DNA from: Klenkia taihuensis
Lineage (GTDB): Bacteria; Actinomycetota; Actinomycetes; Mycobacteriales; Geodermatophilaceae
Length of the DNA: 64,000 nucleotides
Direction of reading: 5' to 3'
Assembly: GCF_900112525.1 (NCBI RefSeq)
Contig: NZ_FOMD01000004.1
Location: 62,001-126,000 of the forward strand
In this document: positions 48,071 to 55,727 of the stretch, piece after piece
How positions within the stretch are numbered: position 1 is the stretch's first letter
Layout of the letters: each line of letters begins with the position of its first letter
Program-made: the position numbers and the translations under genes
The notes under the pieces: model-generated
Told to the model about the DNA's origin: nothing
Seen by the model: the letters and a program-made list of their open reading frames with translations, nothing else
Database searches by the model: none

Positions 48071-49564
48071 ATGCAATCCCGCCGTGCCCACGTCCGCGGC
48101 GCCGCAGCCCTGGCCGGGCTGGCGCTGGTCGCGTCCTGCTCCAGCGGGCCCGACGGCGGCGGCACCGCCGAGGCCCCCGGGGCGGAGCAGCCCGCGCTGA
48201 GCGCGCCCCAGGCCGGGGTCACGCTGGTGGCCGACGCCGACCCCGCCGCCGCGGCGGTCTCGGCCAGCCGCGCGCTGTACGCCTCCGCCCCCGTCGTGGT
48301 GGTCGCCCCGGCGGCCGACCCGCTGCCCGAGGACGCCGTCGAGGCCGCCGAGGCGCTGCACGTGCCGCTGCTGCTGGCCGGCGACGACCCGGGGGTGCTG
48401 GCCGGCGAGCTCGACCGGCTCGGTGCCGAGCAGGTCCTGCTGGCCGACGGTGCCGACCCCGGCGACGTGGGGGAGCGGGACACCGAGCCGCTCGGGGAGG
48501 ACCTGCCCGACGTCCCCGCCCCCGACCCGCTCACCGACGTCGTCGCCCTCTCCAGCGGCGCGCCCGAGACCGCGGCCGCGGCGGTGACCGCCCGCGCGGC
48601 CGGCGCGACCGTCGTCGACACCGCCGGGCAGGCCGACCCCCGCGCCTCGGCCGACGCCGTCGACGCCCTCGCCGGCGCCCGGCCCACCGCCGTCCTCGCG
48701 CTGGGCACCGCCTTCGACGGCGTGGCCGGGCTGGACTGGAAGACCGCGACCGCCGCCTCGGGCGAGCAGCTGCCCGGCGGCGGGCAGCTGCTGTTCCCCG
48801 AGCACTTCCTCGTCGCCATGTACGGCTCGACCGAGGGCCCGGCCCTGGGCGTGCTGGGGGAGCAGGGCCTGGACGCCTCGATCGCGCGCGCGGGGGACTT
48901 CGCGGCGCCCTACGCCGGGCTGCTGCCCGACCGCACCGTCGTCCCCACCTTCGAGATCATCGTGACCGTCGCGTCCGGCTCGGCCGGCCCCGACGGGAAC
49001 TACTCGAGCGAGCTCGACCCCGAGGCGCTGCGGCCCTACGTCGAGGCGGCCGGCGCCGCCGGGCTCTACGTCATCCTGGACCTGCAGCCCGGGCGCACCG
49101 ACTTCCTGACCCAGGCCCAGCAGTACCGGTCCCTGCTCGAGCTGCCCTACGTCGGCCTGGCGCTGGACCCGGAGTGGCGGCTGGGCCCCGACGAGGTGCA
49201 CCTGCGCCAGATCGGGTCGGTGGGCGTCGACGAGGTCAACGCCGTGGTGACCTGGCTGGCCGACCTCACCCGGGCGAACGCGCTGCCGCAGAAGCTGCTC
49301 GTGCTGCACCAGTTCCGGCTGAGCATGATCACCGACCGGGAACGGCTGGACACCAGCCGCGACGAGCTGGCCCTGCTGATCCACGTCGACGGCCAGGGCA
49401 GCCAGCCGGACAAGCAGGGCACGTGGAACGCCCTTCACCAGGGGGCCCCTTCTCCGGTCTACTGGGGGTGGAAGAACTTCATCGACGAGGACGTGCCGAT
49501 GCTCACCCCCGAGCAGACGGTGCAGCAGGCGCAGCCCCTGCCTGAGCTCGTCACCTACCAGTGA
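48071..49564 (+). CDS. Lipoprotein with cell-wall-binding-repeat-like N-terminal half
   Basis: Exported lipoprotein of 497 residues. The N-terminus MQSRRAHVRGAAALAGLALVASC has a lipobox (VASC). Residues about 55-250 show repeated alternating strands such as VVVVAPAADPLPEDAVEAAE and VPLLLAGDD, similar in style to cell wall-binding repeat 2 proteins. The C-terminal half (YVILDLQPGRTDFLTQAQQY, LALDPEWRLGPDEVH) looks like part of an alpha/beta barrel hydrolase, but I cannot name the family. A 7-bp gap links it to an ECF sigma factor gene, so it may report envelope status or be that sigma factor's target. Confidence 0.8.
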   Translation: MQSRRAHVRGAAALAGLALVASCSSGPDGGGTAEAPGAEQPALSAPQAGVTLVADADPAAAAVSASRALYASAPVVVVAPAADPLPEDAVEAAEALHVPLLLAGDDPGVLAGELDRLGAEQVLLADGADPGDVGERDTEPLGEDLPDVPAPDPLTDVVALSSGAPETAAAAVTARAAGATVVDTAGQADPRASADAVDALAGARPTAVLALGTAFDGVAGLDWKTATAASGEQLPGGGQLLFPEHFLVAMYGSTEGPALGVLGEQGLDASIARAGDFAAPYAGLLPDRTVVPTFEIIVTVASGSAGPDGNYSSELDPEALRPYVEAAGAAGLYVILDLQPGRTDFLTQAQQYRSLLELPYVGLALDPEWRLGPDEVHLRQIGSVGVDEVNAVVTWLADLTRANALPQKLLVLHQFRLSMITDRERLDTSRDELALLIHVDGQGSQPDKQGTWNALHQGAPSPVYWGWKNFIDEDVPMLTPEQTVQQAQPLPELVTYQ

Positions 49565-49571
49565 GGACCCC

Positions 49572-50576
49572 ATGACCGAGCTGCTCGACGCCACCGAGGT
49601 CGTCGACCGCCCCGAGCTCGAGGCCCGGATCGCCACGCACCGGCGGGAGCTGACCGGCTACTGCTACCGGATGCTGGGCTCGTCCTTCGACGCCGAGGAC
49701 GCCGTCCAGGAGACGATGGTCCGGGCCTGGCGGTCGCTGGACAAGCTGCAGGGGCCCGGTGCGCTCCGGTCGTGGCTGTACCGCATCGCCACCAACGTCT
49801 GCCTGGACGCCCTCGACGGCCGCAAGCGGCGGGCGCTGCCGGTGGACATGTCCGACGAGCCCTACGCACCGGTCGAGGCGTCGCTGGCGGAGACGCTGCC
49901 CGACGGCGCGTGGGTGGAGCCGGCGCTGACCGGCTCGGTGCTCGGCGGCGACCCGGCGGAGACCGCCGTCCTGCGGGACTCCGTGCGGCTGGCCTTCGTC
50001 GCCGCGCTGCAGGTGCTCCCGCCGCGGCAGCGCGCCGTCCTGGTGCTGCGGGAGGTGCTGCGCTGGCGGGCCGAGGAGGTCGCCGGGCTGCTGGACACCA
50101 CCGTCGCCGCGGTCAACAGCGCGCTGCAGCGCGCCCGCGCCACGCTGGCCGGGCACGACGGCAAGGCGCGGCCGGGCGAGGTGGACGCCGACCAGGCGGA
50201 GCTGCTCGCCGCCTACGTCGACGCCTTCCAGCGCTACGACATGGAGGCCTTCGTCAAGCTGCTGCACGACGACGCCGTGCAGGACATGCCGCCCTTCGCC
50301 ATGTGGCTGCGCTCGGCGACCGACGTCGTCGCCTGGATGCAGGGCCCGGGCTCGGCCTGCAAGGGCTCGGCGCTGCTGCCGGTGGACCTCAACGGGTCGA
50401 CCGCGTTCGCGCAGTGGAAGCCCGATGGCCAGGGTGGGTGGGCGCCGTTCGCCTTCCAGGCCCTCGAGGTGCACGACGGCCGGATCAGCCGGATCACGTC
50501 GTTCCTGGACACGCGGCTCTTCGAGCTGTTCGGGCTTCCGGCGACCCCTCCTGCGGAGGCGTTGCCCGGGCGGTGA
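49572..50576 (+). CDS. ECF RNA polymerase sigma factor with C-terminal SnoaL-like domain
   Basis: Sigma-70 family factor of 334 residues. Region 2 (about 20-90) includes YCYRMLGSSFDAEDAVQETMVRAWR and LYRIATNVCLDAL; region 4 (about 135-195) includes LPPRQRAVLVLREVLRWRAEEVAGLL. Residues about 205-325 form a SnoaL/NTF2-like domain (LLAAYVDAFQRYDMEAFVKLLHDD), as in SigG/SigJ-type ECF groups that lack a classical anti-sigma factor and are tuned by this extension. ATG start 7 bp after the lipoprotein stop. Target promoters unknown. Confidence 0.92.
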   Translation: MTELLDATEVVDRPELEARIATHRRELTGYCYRMLGSSFDAEDAVQETMVRAWRSLDKLQGPGALRSWLYRIATNVCLDALDGRKRRALPVDMSDEPYAPVEASLAETLPDGAWVEPALTGSVLGGDPAETAVLRDSVRLAFVAALQVLPPRQRAVLVLREVLRWRAEEVAGLLDTTVAAVNSALQRARATLAGHDGKARPGEVDADQAELLAAYVDAFQRYDMEAFVKLLHDDAVQDMPPFAMWLRSATDVVAWMQGPGSACKGSALLPVDLNGSTAFAQWKPDGQGGWAPFAFQALEVHDGRISRITSFLDTRLFELFGLPATPPAEALPGR

Positions 50577-50577
50577 G

Positions 50578-50648
50578 AGCGGGTGACCGGGATCGAACCG
50601 GCATGGCCAGCTTGGAAGGCTGGGGCTCTACCATTGAGCTACACCCGC
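50578..50648 (-). tRNA. tRNA-Gly (anticodon TCC)
   Basis: 71-nt cloverleaf: acceptor GCGGGTG/CACCCGC, anticodon stem CCAGC/GCTGG around CTTCCAA (TCC), T arm CCGG-TTCGATC-CCGG, CCA not encoded. Begins one base after the sigma factor stop on the opposite strand. Confidence 0.94.
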
Positions 50649-50705
50649 GGGGCAGTGCCCGACCAGGGTAGCTGTTGGCCTGCGGCCTAGACTCGGGCCT
50701 CGCCG

Positions 50706-50779
50706 CGGGGTGTGGCGCAGCTTGGTAGCGCACCTGCTTTGGGAGCAGGGGGCCGCAGGTTCAAATCCTGTCACCCCGA
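50706..50779 (+). tRNA. tRNA-Pro (anticodon TGG)
   Basis: 74-nt cloverleaf: acceptor CGGGGTG/CACCCCG, anticodon stem CCTGC/GCAGG around the TTTGGGA-type loop carrying TGG, T arm GCAGG-TTCAAAT-CCTGT, discriminator A; CCA not encoded. Starts 58 bp from the divergent tRNA-Gly. Confidence 0.94.
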
Positions 50780-50785
50780 CACGAC

Positions 50786-50816
50786 GCCCACCTGGTCTCT
50801 TGGGAGACTGGTGGGC
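50786..50816 (+). terminator. Hairpin after tRNA-Pro
   Basis: GCCCACC pairs with GGTGGGC and GTCTC with GAGAC around a TTGG loop, with a small bulge. Seven bases after the tRNA end, before tig. Confidence 0.6.
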
Positions 50817-50892
50817 ATCTGGGTGCGCTGTGGGTCCCCTCGACCCCCGCGCGCCGCCCACCCTGACCGTCTGCACCGAGGAGCGCTGCACT

Positions 50893-52482
50893 GTGAAGAG
50901 CACCATCGAGAACCTGGGCCCGACCCGGGTCCGGCTCGCGATCGAGGTGCCGTGGGGCGACCTGGACCACGCCTTCGGCGAGGTCTACAAGGAGCTGGGC
51001 CGGCAGGTCCGCGTCCCCGGCTTCCGCCCGGGCAAGGTCCCCAACCGCATCCTCGACCAGCGCATCGGCCGGCCGGTCGTCCTGGAGCAGGTCGTCCAGC
51101 ACGCCGTCCCCGAGGTCTACTCCGAGGTCGTGCGCGAGCACCAGGTCCGCGTGCTGTCCCAGCCCGACGTCGAGGTCACCCGCATCGACGACGGCGACAC
51201 CCTGGCCTTCACCGCCGAGGTCGACGTCGCCCCCACCCTCGAGCTGCCCGAGCTCGACTCCCTGGCCGTGACCGTCGACGACGTCGAGGTCACCGACGAG
51301 GAGATCGACGGGCAGGTCGACACCATGCGCGAGCGCTTCGCCGTGCTGACCGGCGTCGACCGCGCCGCCGCCGACGGCGACTACGTCTCCATCGACCTGG
51401 AGGCCACCCTCGACGGCGAGGTCCTCGAGGACGGCACCACCTCGGGCATGTCCTACGAGGTCGGCACCGGCACCCTCATGGAGGGCCTGGACGAGGCCGT
51501 GCGCGGCCTGTCCGCCGACGAGTCGGCCACCTTCACCACCGCGCTGCTGTCGGGCGAGAACGCCGGCCGCGACGCCGAGGTCACCGTCACCGTCCGCTCG
51601 GTCAAGGCCAAGGACCTGCCCGAGCTGGACGACGACTTCGCCTCCACCGCCAGCGAGTTCGACACCCTCGCCGAGCTGCGCGACGACGTCCGCGCCCGCC
51701 TGGGCCGGGTCAAGGTCATGCAGCAGGGCAGCCAGGCCCGCGACAAGCTGGTCGAGCACCTGCTCGAGGTCACCGAGGTCCCGGTGCCGGAGAACCTCGT
51801 CGAGCGCGAGCTGCAGTGGCGCACCCAGGCCATGGAGCGCGAGCTGCAGCAGGCCGGCATGGACTGGGACTCCTACTTCGAGATGGCCGGCATCGACGGC
51901 CGCGAGGCCTACGACGCCGACATGCGCGGCAACGTGGAGAACGCGGTGCGCACCCAGTTCGTGCTCGACGCGATCGCCGACGCCCGCGAGGTCACGGTCG
52001 ACAACGACGACCTGTCCGCGCAGATCATGGCCCAGGCCCAGCGCAACCGGATGAGCCCGGAGCAGTACGCCCAGCAGCTGCAGCAGGGCAACGGCATCGC
52101 CGACTTCGTCGCCGACGTCCGCCGCACCAAGGCCCTGGCCCAGCTGCTCGAGCAGACCACGATCACCGACGCGTCGGGCAACGAGGTCGACCTCGAGGCG
52201 CTGCGTCCGCGCACCGAGCGGGCCGAGGGCTCCGACGACGGCGACGACTCCGCCGAGGAGAAGCCGGCGAAGAAGGCCGCCGTCAAGAAGGCGCCGGCCA
52301 AGAAGGCCCCCGCCAAGAAGGCCGCGGCCGCCGAGGCACCGGACGACGAGGCCTCCGAGGAGGCCCCCGCCGCCGACGCCGAGGAGAAGCCGAAGAAGAA
52401 GGCCGCCGCCGCCAAGAAGGCCCCGGCCAAGAAGGCCCCCGCGAAGAAGGCCGCCGCGAAGGCCGCCGACGACGAGGCCTGA
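50893..52482 (+). CDS. tig: Trigger factor with lysine/alanine-rich C-terminal tail
   Basis: Ribosome-bound chaperone and prolyl isomerase of 529 residues. The N-terminal ribosome-binding domain (about 1-150) has GFRPGKVP in place of the GFRxGK signature; the FKBP-type domain (about 160-250) and the helical chaperone domain follow. Trigger factors usually end near residue 430-470; here an 84-residue tail (446-529) adds alternating acidic and [13 protein letters not shown] blocks, the latter exactly repeated at 465-477 and 508-520. Such tails resemble histone H1-like proteins and may bind RNA or the ribosome. GTG start with GAGGAG. First gene of the tig-clpP1-clpP2-clpX block. Confidence 0.96.
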   Translation: MKSTIENLGPTRVRLAIEVPWGDLDHAFGEVYKELGRQVRVPGFRPGKVPNRILDQRIGRPVVLEQVVQHAVPEVYSEVVREHQVRVLSQPDVEVTRIDDGDTLAFTAEVDVAPTLELPELDSLAVTVDDVEVTDEEIDGQVDTMRERFAVLTGVDRAAADGDYVSIDLEATLDGEVLEDGTTSGMSYEVGTGTLMEGLDEAVRGLSADESATFTTALLSGENAGRDAEVTVTVRSVKAKDLPELDDDFASTASEFDTLAELRDDVRARLGRVKVMQQGSQARDKLVEHLLEVTEVPVPENLVERELQWRTQAMERELQQAGMDWDSYFEMAGIDGREAYDADMRGNVENAVRTQFVLDAIADAREVTVDNDDLSAQIMAQAQRNRMSPEQYAQQLQQGNGIADFVADVRRTKALAQLLEQTTITDASGNEVDLEALRPRTERAEGSDDGDDSAEEKPAKKAAVKKAPAKKAPAKKAAAAEAPDDEASEEAPAADAEEKPKKKAAAAKKAPAKKAPAKKAAAKAADDEA

Positions 52483-52500
52483 CCTCCCGCTCCACCCCAC

Positions 52501-52541
52501 GACGCCCGCCCCACCGCGCACGCAGCGGTGGGGCGGGCGTC
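52501..52541 (+). terminator. Strong hairpin after tig
   Basis: Perfect 17-bp stem (52501-52517 with 52525-52541) and 7-base loop, 18 bp after the tig stop, so clpP1 probably has its own promoter. Confidence 0.75.
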
Positions 52542-52614
52542 GTCGTCCCCGGGTGCGGTGTGCGCCCTCGGCGAACACCGGCCGCAGCGGGAGTGGCCTG
52601 TCGGACGTGCGCGT

Positions 52615-52620
52615 TAGGGT
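52615..52620 (+). promoter_or_regulatory. Putative -10 of the clpP1-clpP2 promoter
   Basis: TAGGGT about 125 bp before the clpP1 start, in the 262-bp gap after tig. I looked for a ClgR site nearby and could not make a convincing match. Confidence 0.4.
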
Positions 52621-52744
52621 CGACGTGACACCGAGAAGGGCCACCCCCGCCAGCGGGCACGGCCCGCCCCCGGCGGCCCACAGCTCCACCGCACCACCCA
52701 CCAGAGACCGCCTGCTCGACAGTCCTACGGAGGTCACCGCACAC

Positions 52745-53377
52745 GTGAGCACCACACACCCGACCGCGCCGGTGATGCGCGGCGCCGGGACCATGATGAA
52801 CCTCGGCGACTCGGTCTACGAGCGCCTCCTGCGCGAGCGCATCATCTTCCTGGGCACCCAGGTCGACGACACGATCGCCAACCAGCTGGCCGCCCAGATG
52901 CTGCTGCTGTCGGCCGAGGACCCCAAGCGCGACATCCACCTGTACATCAACTCGCCCGGTGGCTCGGTCAGCGCCGGCATGGCGATCTACGACACGATGC
53001 AGTTCATCGACTGCGACGTGGCCACCTACGGCATGGGCCTGGCGGCCTCGATGGGCCAGTTCCTGCTGACCGCCGGCACCAAGGGCAAGCGCTACGCCCT
53101 GCCGCACGCGCGGATCATGATGCACCAGCCCTCCGCCGGCGTCGGCGGCACGGCGGCCGACATCGCGATCCAGGCCGACCTGTTCCGGCGCACGAAGCGG
53201 GAGCTCAACGAGCTCCAGTCGCTGCACACCGGGCAGACCGTCGAGCGCATCAACGAGGACTCCGACCGCGACCGCTGGTTCACCGCCCAGGAGGCGCTGG
53301 AGTACGGCTTCGTCGACCACGTCGTGAGCAAGGCCTCCGCGACCACCGAGACCGACAACCCGGTCACCGAGAACTGA
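52745..53377 (+). CDS. clpP1: ATP-dependent Clp protease proteolytic subunit 1
   Basis: Serine protease subunit of 210 residues forming a barrel with ClpP2 and docking to ClpX/ClpC. Catalytic serine lies in GLAASMGQF and histidine in [27 protein letters not shown] is the preceding conserved stretch. Start is a GTG ([15 protein letters not shown]); shorter starts at internal ATGs are possible and the N-terminus is often processed. Followed by clpP2 after 16 bp. Confidence 0.95.
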   Translation: MSTTHPTAPVMRGAGTMMNLGDSVYERLLRERIIFLGTQVDDTIANQLAAQMLLLSAEDPKRDIHLYINSPGGSVSAGMAIYDTMQFIDCDVATYGMGLAASMGQFLLTAGTKGKRYALPHARIMMHQPSAGVGGTAADIAIQADLFRRTKRELNELQSLHTGQTVERINEDSDRDRWFTAQEALEYGFVDHVVSKASATTETDNPVTEN

Positions 53378-53393
53378 CGCCGGAGGACCCGAC

Positions 53394-54020
53394 ATGAGCT
53401 TCCAGCTGCCCAGCAGCCGCTACATCCTGCCCTCCTTCACCGAGCGCACCAGCTACGGCATGAAGGAGTCCAACCCCTACAACAAGCTCTTCGAGGAACG
53501 CATCATCTTCCTCGGCGTGCAGGTCGACGACGCCAGCGCCAACGACGTCATGGCCCAGCTCATCACGCTGGAGTCCACCGACCCCGACCGCGACATCACG
53601 ATGTACATCAACTCGCCCGGTGGCTCGTTCACCGCGCTGATGGCCATCTACGACACGATGCAGTTCGTCCGCCCCGACATCCAGACCGTGTGCATGGGCC
53701 AGGCCGCCTCCGCGGCCGCCGTCCTGCTCGCGGCCGGGACCAAGGGCAAGCGGCTGGCGCTGCCCTACTCGCGGGTGCTCATCCACCAGCCCTCGGGCGA
53801 GGCCGGCGGCCAGGTCACCGACCTGGAGATCCACGCCGCCGAGATCGAGCGCGTGCGCACCCAGATGGAGCAGATCCTCGCCCGGCACACCGGCCGGTCC
53901 CAGGAGCAGGTCCGCAAGGACATCGACCGCGACAAGATCCTCACGGCCGCCGAGGCCAAGGAGTACGGGATCGTCGACGAGGTCATCCAGAGCCGCAAGC
54001 TCAACGCCCTCCCGGCCTGA
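53394..54020 (+). CDS. clpP2: ATP-dependent Clp protease proteolytic subunit 2
   Basis: Second ClpP of 208 residues, forming the mixed ClpP1P2 protease typical of actinobacteria. Catalytic serine in GQAASAAAV, histidine in [12 protein letters not shown] and the conserved [19 protein letters not shown] are visible. ATG start with GGAGGA upstream; co-transcribed with clpP1. A terminator-like hairpin follows and separates it from clpX. Confidence 0.96.
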   Translation: MSFQLPSSRYILPSFTERTSYGMKESNPYNKLFEERIIFLGVQVDDASANDVMAQLITLESTDPDRDITMYINSPGGSFTALMAIYDTMQFVRPDIQTVCMGQAASAAAVLLAAGTKGKRLALPYSRVLIHQPSGEAGGQVTDLEIHAAEIERVRTQMEQILARHTGRSQEQVRKDIDRDKILTAAEAKEYGIVDEVIQSRKLNALPA

Positions 54021-54026
54021 CCGCAC

Positions 54027-54062
54027 GGGCTCCGGGGCCTCGCTCCTGAGGCTCCGGAGCCC
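54027..54062 (+). terminator. Hairpin after clpP2
   Basis: 15-bp stem (54027-54041 with 54048-54062, one mismatch) and 6-base loop, 6 bp after the stop. Confidence 0.65.
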
Positions 54063-54251
54063 TACGGTCACAGGCGTGCACCGGGGGTCCCCGGGGCGCG
54101 TGTGGAAGGCGGTGGACGACGTCTGACACCCGGGTGCGTCACTGCCCGGGAACGTCGGAGAGGGCCGGTACGGTCGGCGGACGCCCGATCCCCGGCACCC
54201 GCCGGCTCGCGCACGAGTCCCGCCGCCGGCGGGGTCAGGGACGACGATCGA

Positions 54252-54275
54252 GGGCCTGCACTTCCCAGCAGGCCC
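54252..54275 (+). promoter_or_regulatory. Leader hairpin upstream of clpX
   Basis: GGGCCTGC (54252-54259) and GCAGGCCC (54268-54275) form a perfect 8-bp stem with an 8-base loop, 23 bp before the clpX GTG and upstream of its GGAGG site. Could be a 5' UTR structure; otherwise the 278-bp gap shows only the clpP2 terminator. Confidence 0.4.
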
Positions 54276-54298
54276 GCTGTGACACGGAGGTCAGCCAG

Positions 54299-55573
54299 GT
54301 GGCACGTATCGGTGAGAGCGGCGACCTGCTCAAGTGCTCCTTCTGCGGGAAGAGCCAGAAGCAGGTCAAGAAGCTCATCGCTGGCCCCGGGGTCTACATC
54401 TGCGACGAGTGCATCGAGCTGTGCAACGAGATCATCGAGGAGGAGCTCAGCGAGTCCTCGGACCTCAAGTTCGACGAGCTCCCCAAGCCCAAGGAGATCC
54501 ACGCCTTCCTCGAGCAGTACGTGATCGGCCAGGACAAGGCCAAGCGCACGCTCGCGGTCGCGGTCTACAACCACTACAAGCGGATCCAGGCCGGCGGTGA
54601 GCGCGCCTCGCGCGACGAGGGCGTCGAGCTCGCCAAGTCCAACATCCTGCTGATGGGCCCCACCGGGTGCGGCAAGACCCACCTGGCGCAGACCCTGGCC
54701 CGGATGCTCAACGTGCCCTTCGCGATCGCCGACGCCACCGCGCTCACCGAGGCCGGCTACGTGGGCGAGGACGTCGAGAACATCCTGCTCAAGCTGATCC
54801 AGGCCGCCGACTACGACGTCAAGCGCGCCGAGACCGGCATCATCTACATCGACGAGGTCGACAAGATCGCCCGCAAGAGCGAGAACCCGTCGATCACCCG
54901 CGACGTCTCCGGCGAGGGCGTGCAGCAGGCGCTGCTGAAGATCCTCGAGGGCACCACCGCCTCGGTGCCGCCGCAGGGCGGCCGCAAGCACCCGCACCAG
55001 GAGTTCATCCAGATCGACACCACCAACGTGCTGTTCATCGTGGGTGGCGCCTTCGCCGGGCTCGAGGAGGTCATCGAGGCCCGCACCGGCAAGCAGGGCA
55101 TCGGCTTCGGCGCCCAGGTGCGCGGCAAGGCCGAGATCGAGGAGGCCAACGCCATCGCGCAGGTGCTCCCCGAGGACCTGCTCAAGTTCGGCATGATCCC
55201 CGAGTTCATCGGGCGCCTCCCCGTCATCACCACGGTGCAGAAGCTCGACCGCACCGCGCTGATCAACATCCTCACCGAGCCGAAGAACGCCTTGGTGCGC
55301 CAGTACCGCAGGCTCTTCGAGCTCGACGGCGTGGAGCTGGAGTTCACCGGCGACGCCCTCGAGGCCGTCGCCGACCAGGCGCTGCTGCGCGGCACCGGGG
55401 CCCGTGGGCTGCGGGCGATCCTCGAGGAGGTGCTGCAGTCGGTCATGTACGACATCCCCAGCCGGGACGACGTCGCGACCGTGGTCATCACCGGCGAGGT
55501 CGTGCTGGAGCACGTGAACCCGACCATCGTGCCGCGCAAGCCCGCCCGCGAGCGCCGCGAGAAGTCCGCCTGA
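54299..55573 (+). CDS. clpX: ATP-dependent Clp protease ATP-binding subunit ClpX
   Basis: AAA+ unfoldase of 424 residues feeding substrates to ClpP1P2. The N-terminal zinc domain uses four cysteines (CSFC and CDECIELC); the AAA+ module has Walker A GPTGCGKT, Walker [11 protein letters not shown] and the IGFGAQVRG-type loop for ClpP docking. GTG start with GGAGG 8 bases upstream. Separated from clpP2 by a terminator and its own leader, hence independently expressed. Confidence 0.97.
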   Translation: MARIGESGDLLKCSFCGKSQKQVKKLIAGPGVYICDECIELCNEIIEEELSESSDLKFDELPKPKEIHAFLEQYVIGQDKAKRTLAVAVYNHYKRIQAGGERASRDEGVELAKSNILLMGPTGCGKTHLAQTLARMLNVPFAIADATALTEAGYVGEDVENILLKLIQAADYDVKRAETGIIYIDEVDKIARKSENPSITRDVSGEGVQQALLKILEGTTASVPPQGGRKHPHQEFIQIDTTNVLFIVGGAFAGLEEVIEARTGKQGIGFGAQVRGKAEIEEANAIAQVLPEDLLKFGMIPEFIGRLPVITTVQKLDRTALINILTEPKNALVRQYRRLFELDGVELEFTGDALEAVADQALLRGTGARGLRAILEEVLQSVMYDIPSRDDVATVVITGEVVLEHVNPTIVPRKPARERREKSA

Positions 55574-55587
55574 CCCGCTGACACACC

Positions 55588-55621
55588 GAGGCCCGGCACC
55601 CCCGACGGGGTGCCGGGCCTC
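55588..55621 (+). terminator. clpX terminator
   Basis: Perfect 15-bp stem (55588-55602 with 55607-55621) and a CGAC loop, 14 bp after the clpX stop. Confidence 0.8.
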
Positions 55622-55655
55622 GCTGCGTCCGGGATCCGGTCAGCCGGTGCGCACC

Positions 55656-55715
55656 CGGTCACCGCACAGCGATCCGGTCGCGGTGTGCGGTGACCGGATC
55701 GCTGCGCGGTGACCG
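55656..55715. terminator. Long hairpin between clpX and valS
   Basis: 24-bp arms (55656-55679 with 55692-55715) matching at 23 positions around a 12-base loop that itself repeats GCGGTG-like sequence. Lies 12 bp from the valS stop, in a convergent gap, and forms a far longer stem than needed for termination. Confidence 0.7.
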
Positions 55716-55727
55716 TGTGTGCCGGGG

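Noticed and set aside
52258-52470. DNA tandem repeat or CRISPR-like array at the end of tig
   Set aside because: The AAGAAGGCC-type periodicity is codon-level repetition of Lys-Lys-Ala in a continuous reading frame, without spacers.
52542-52744. ClgR operator upstream of clpP1
   Set aside because: GCGAAC-like words are present but no convincing symmetric ClgR site was found by eye.
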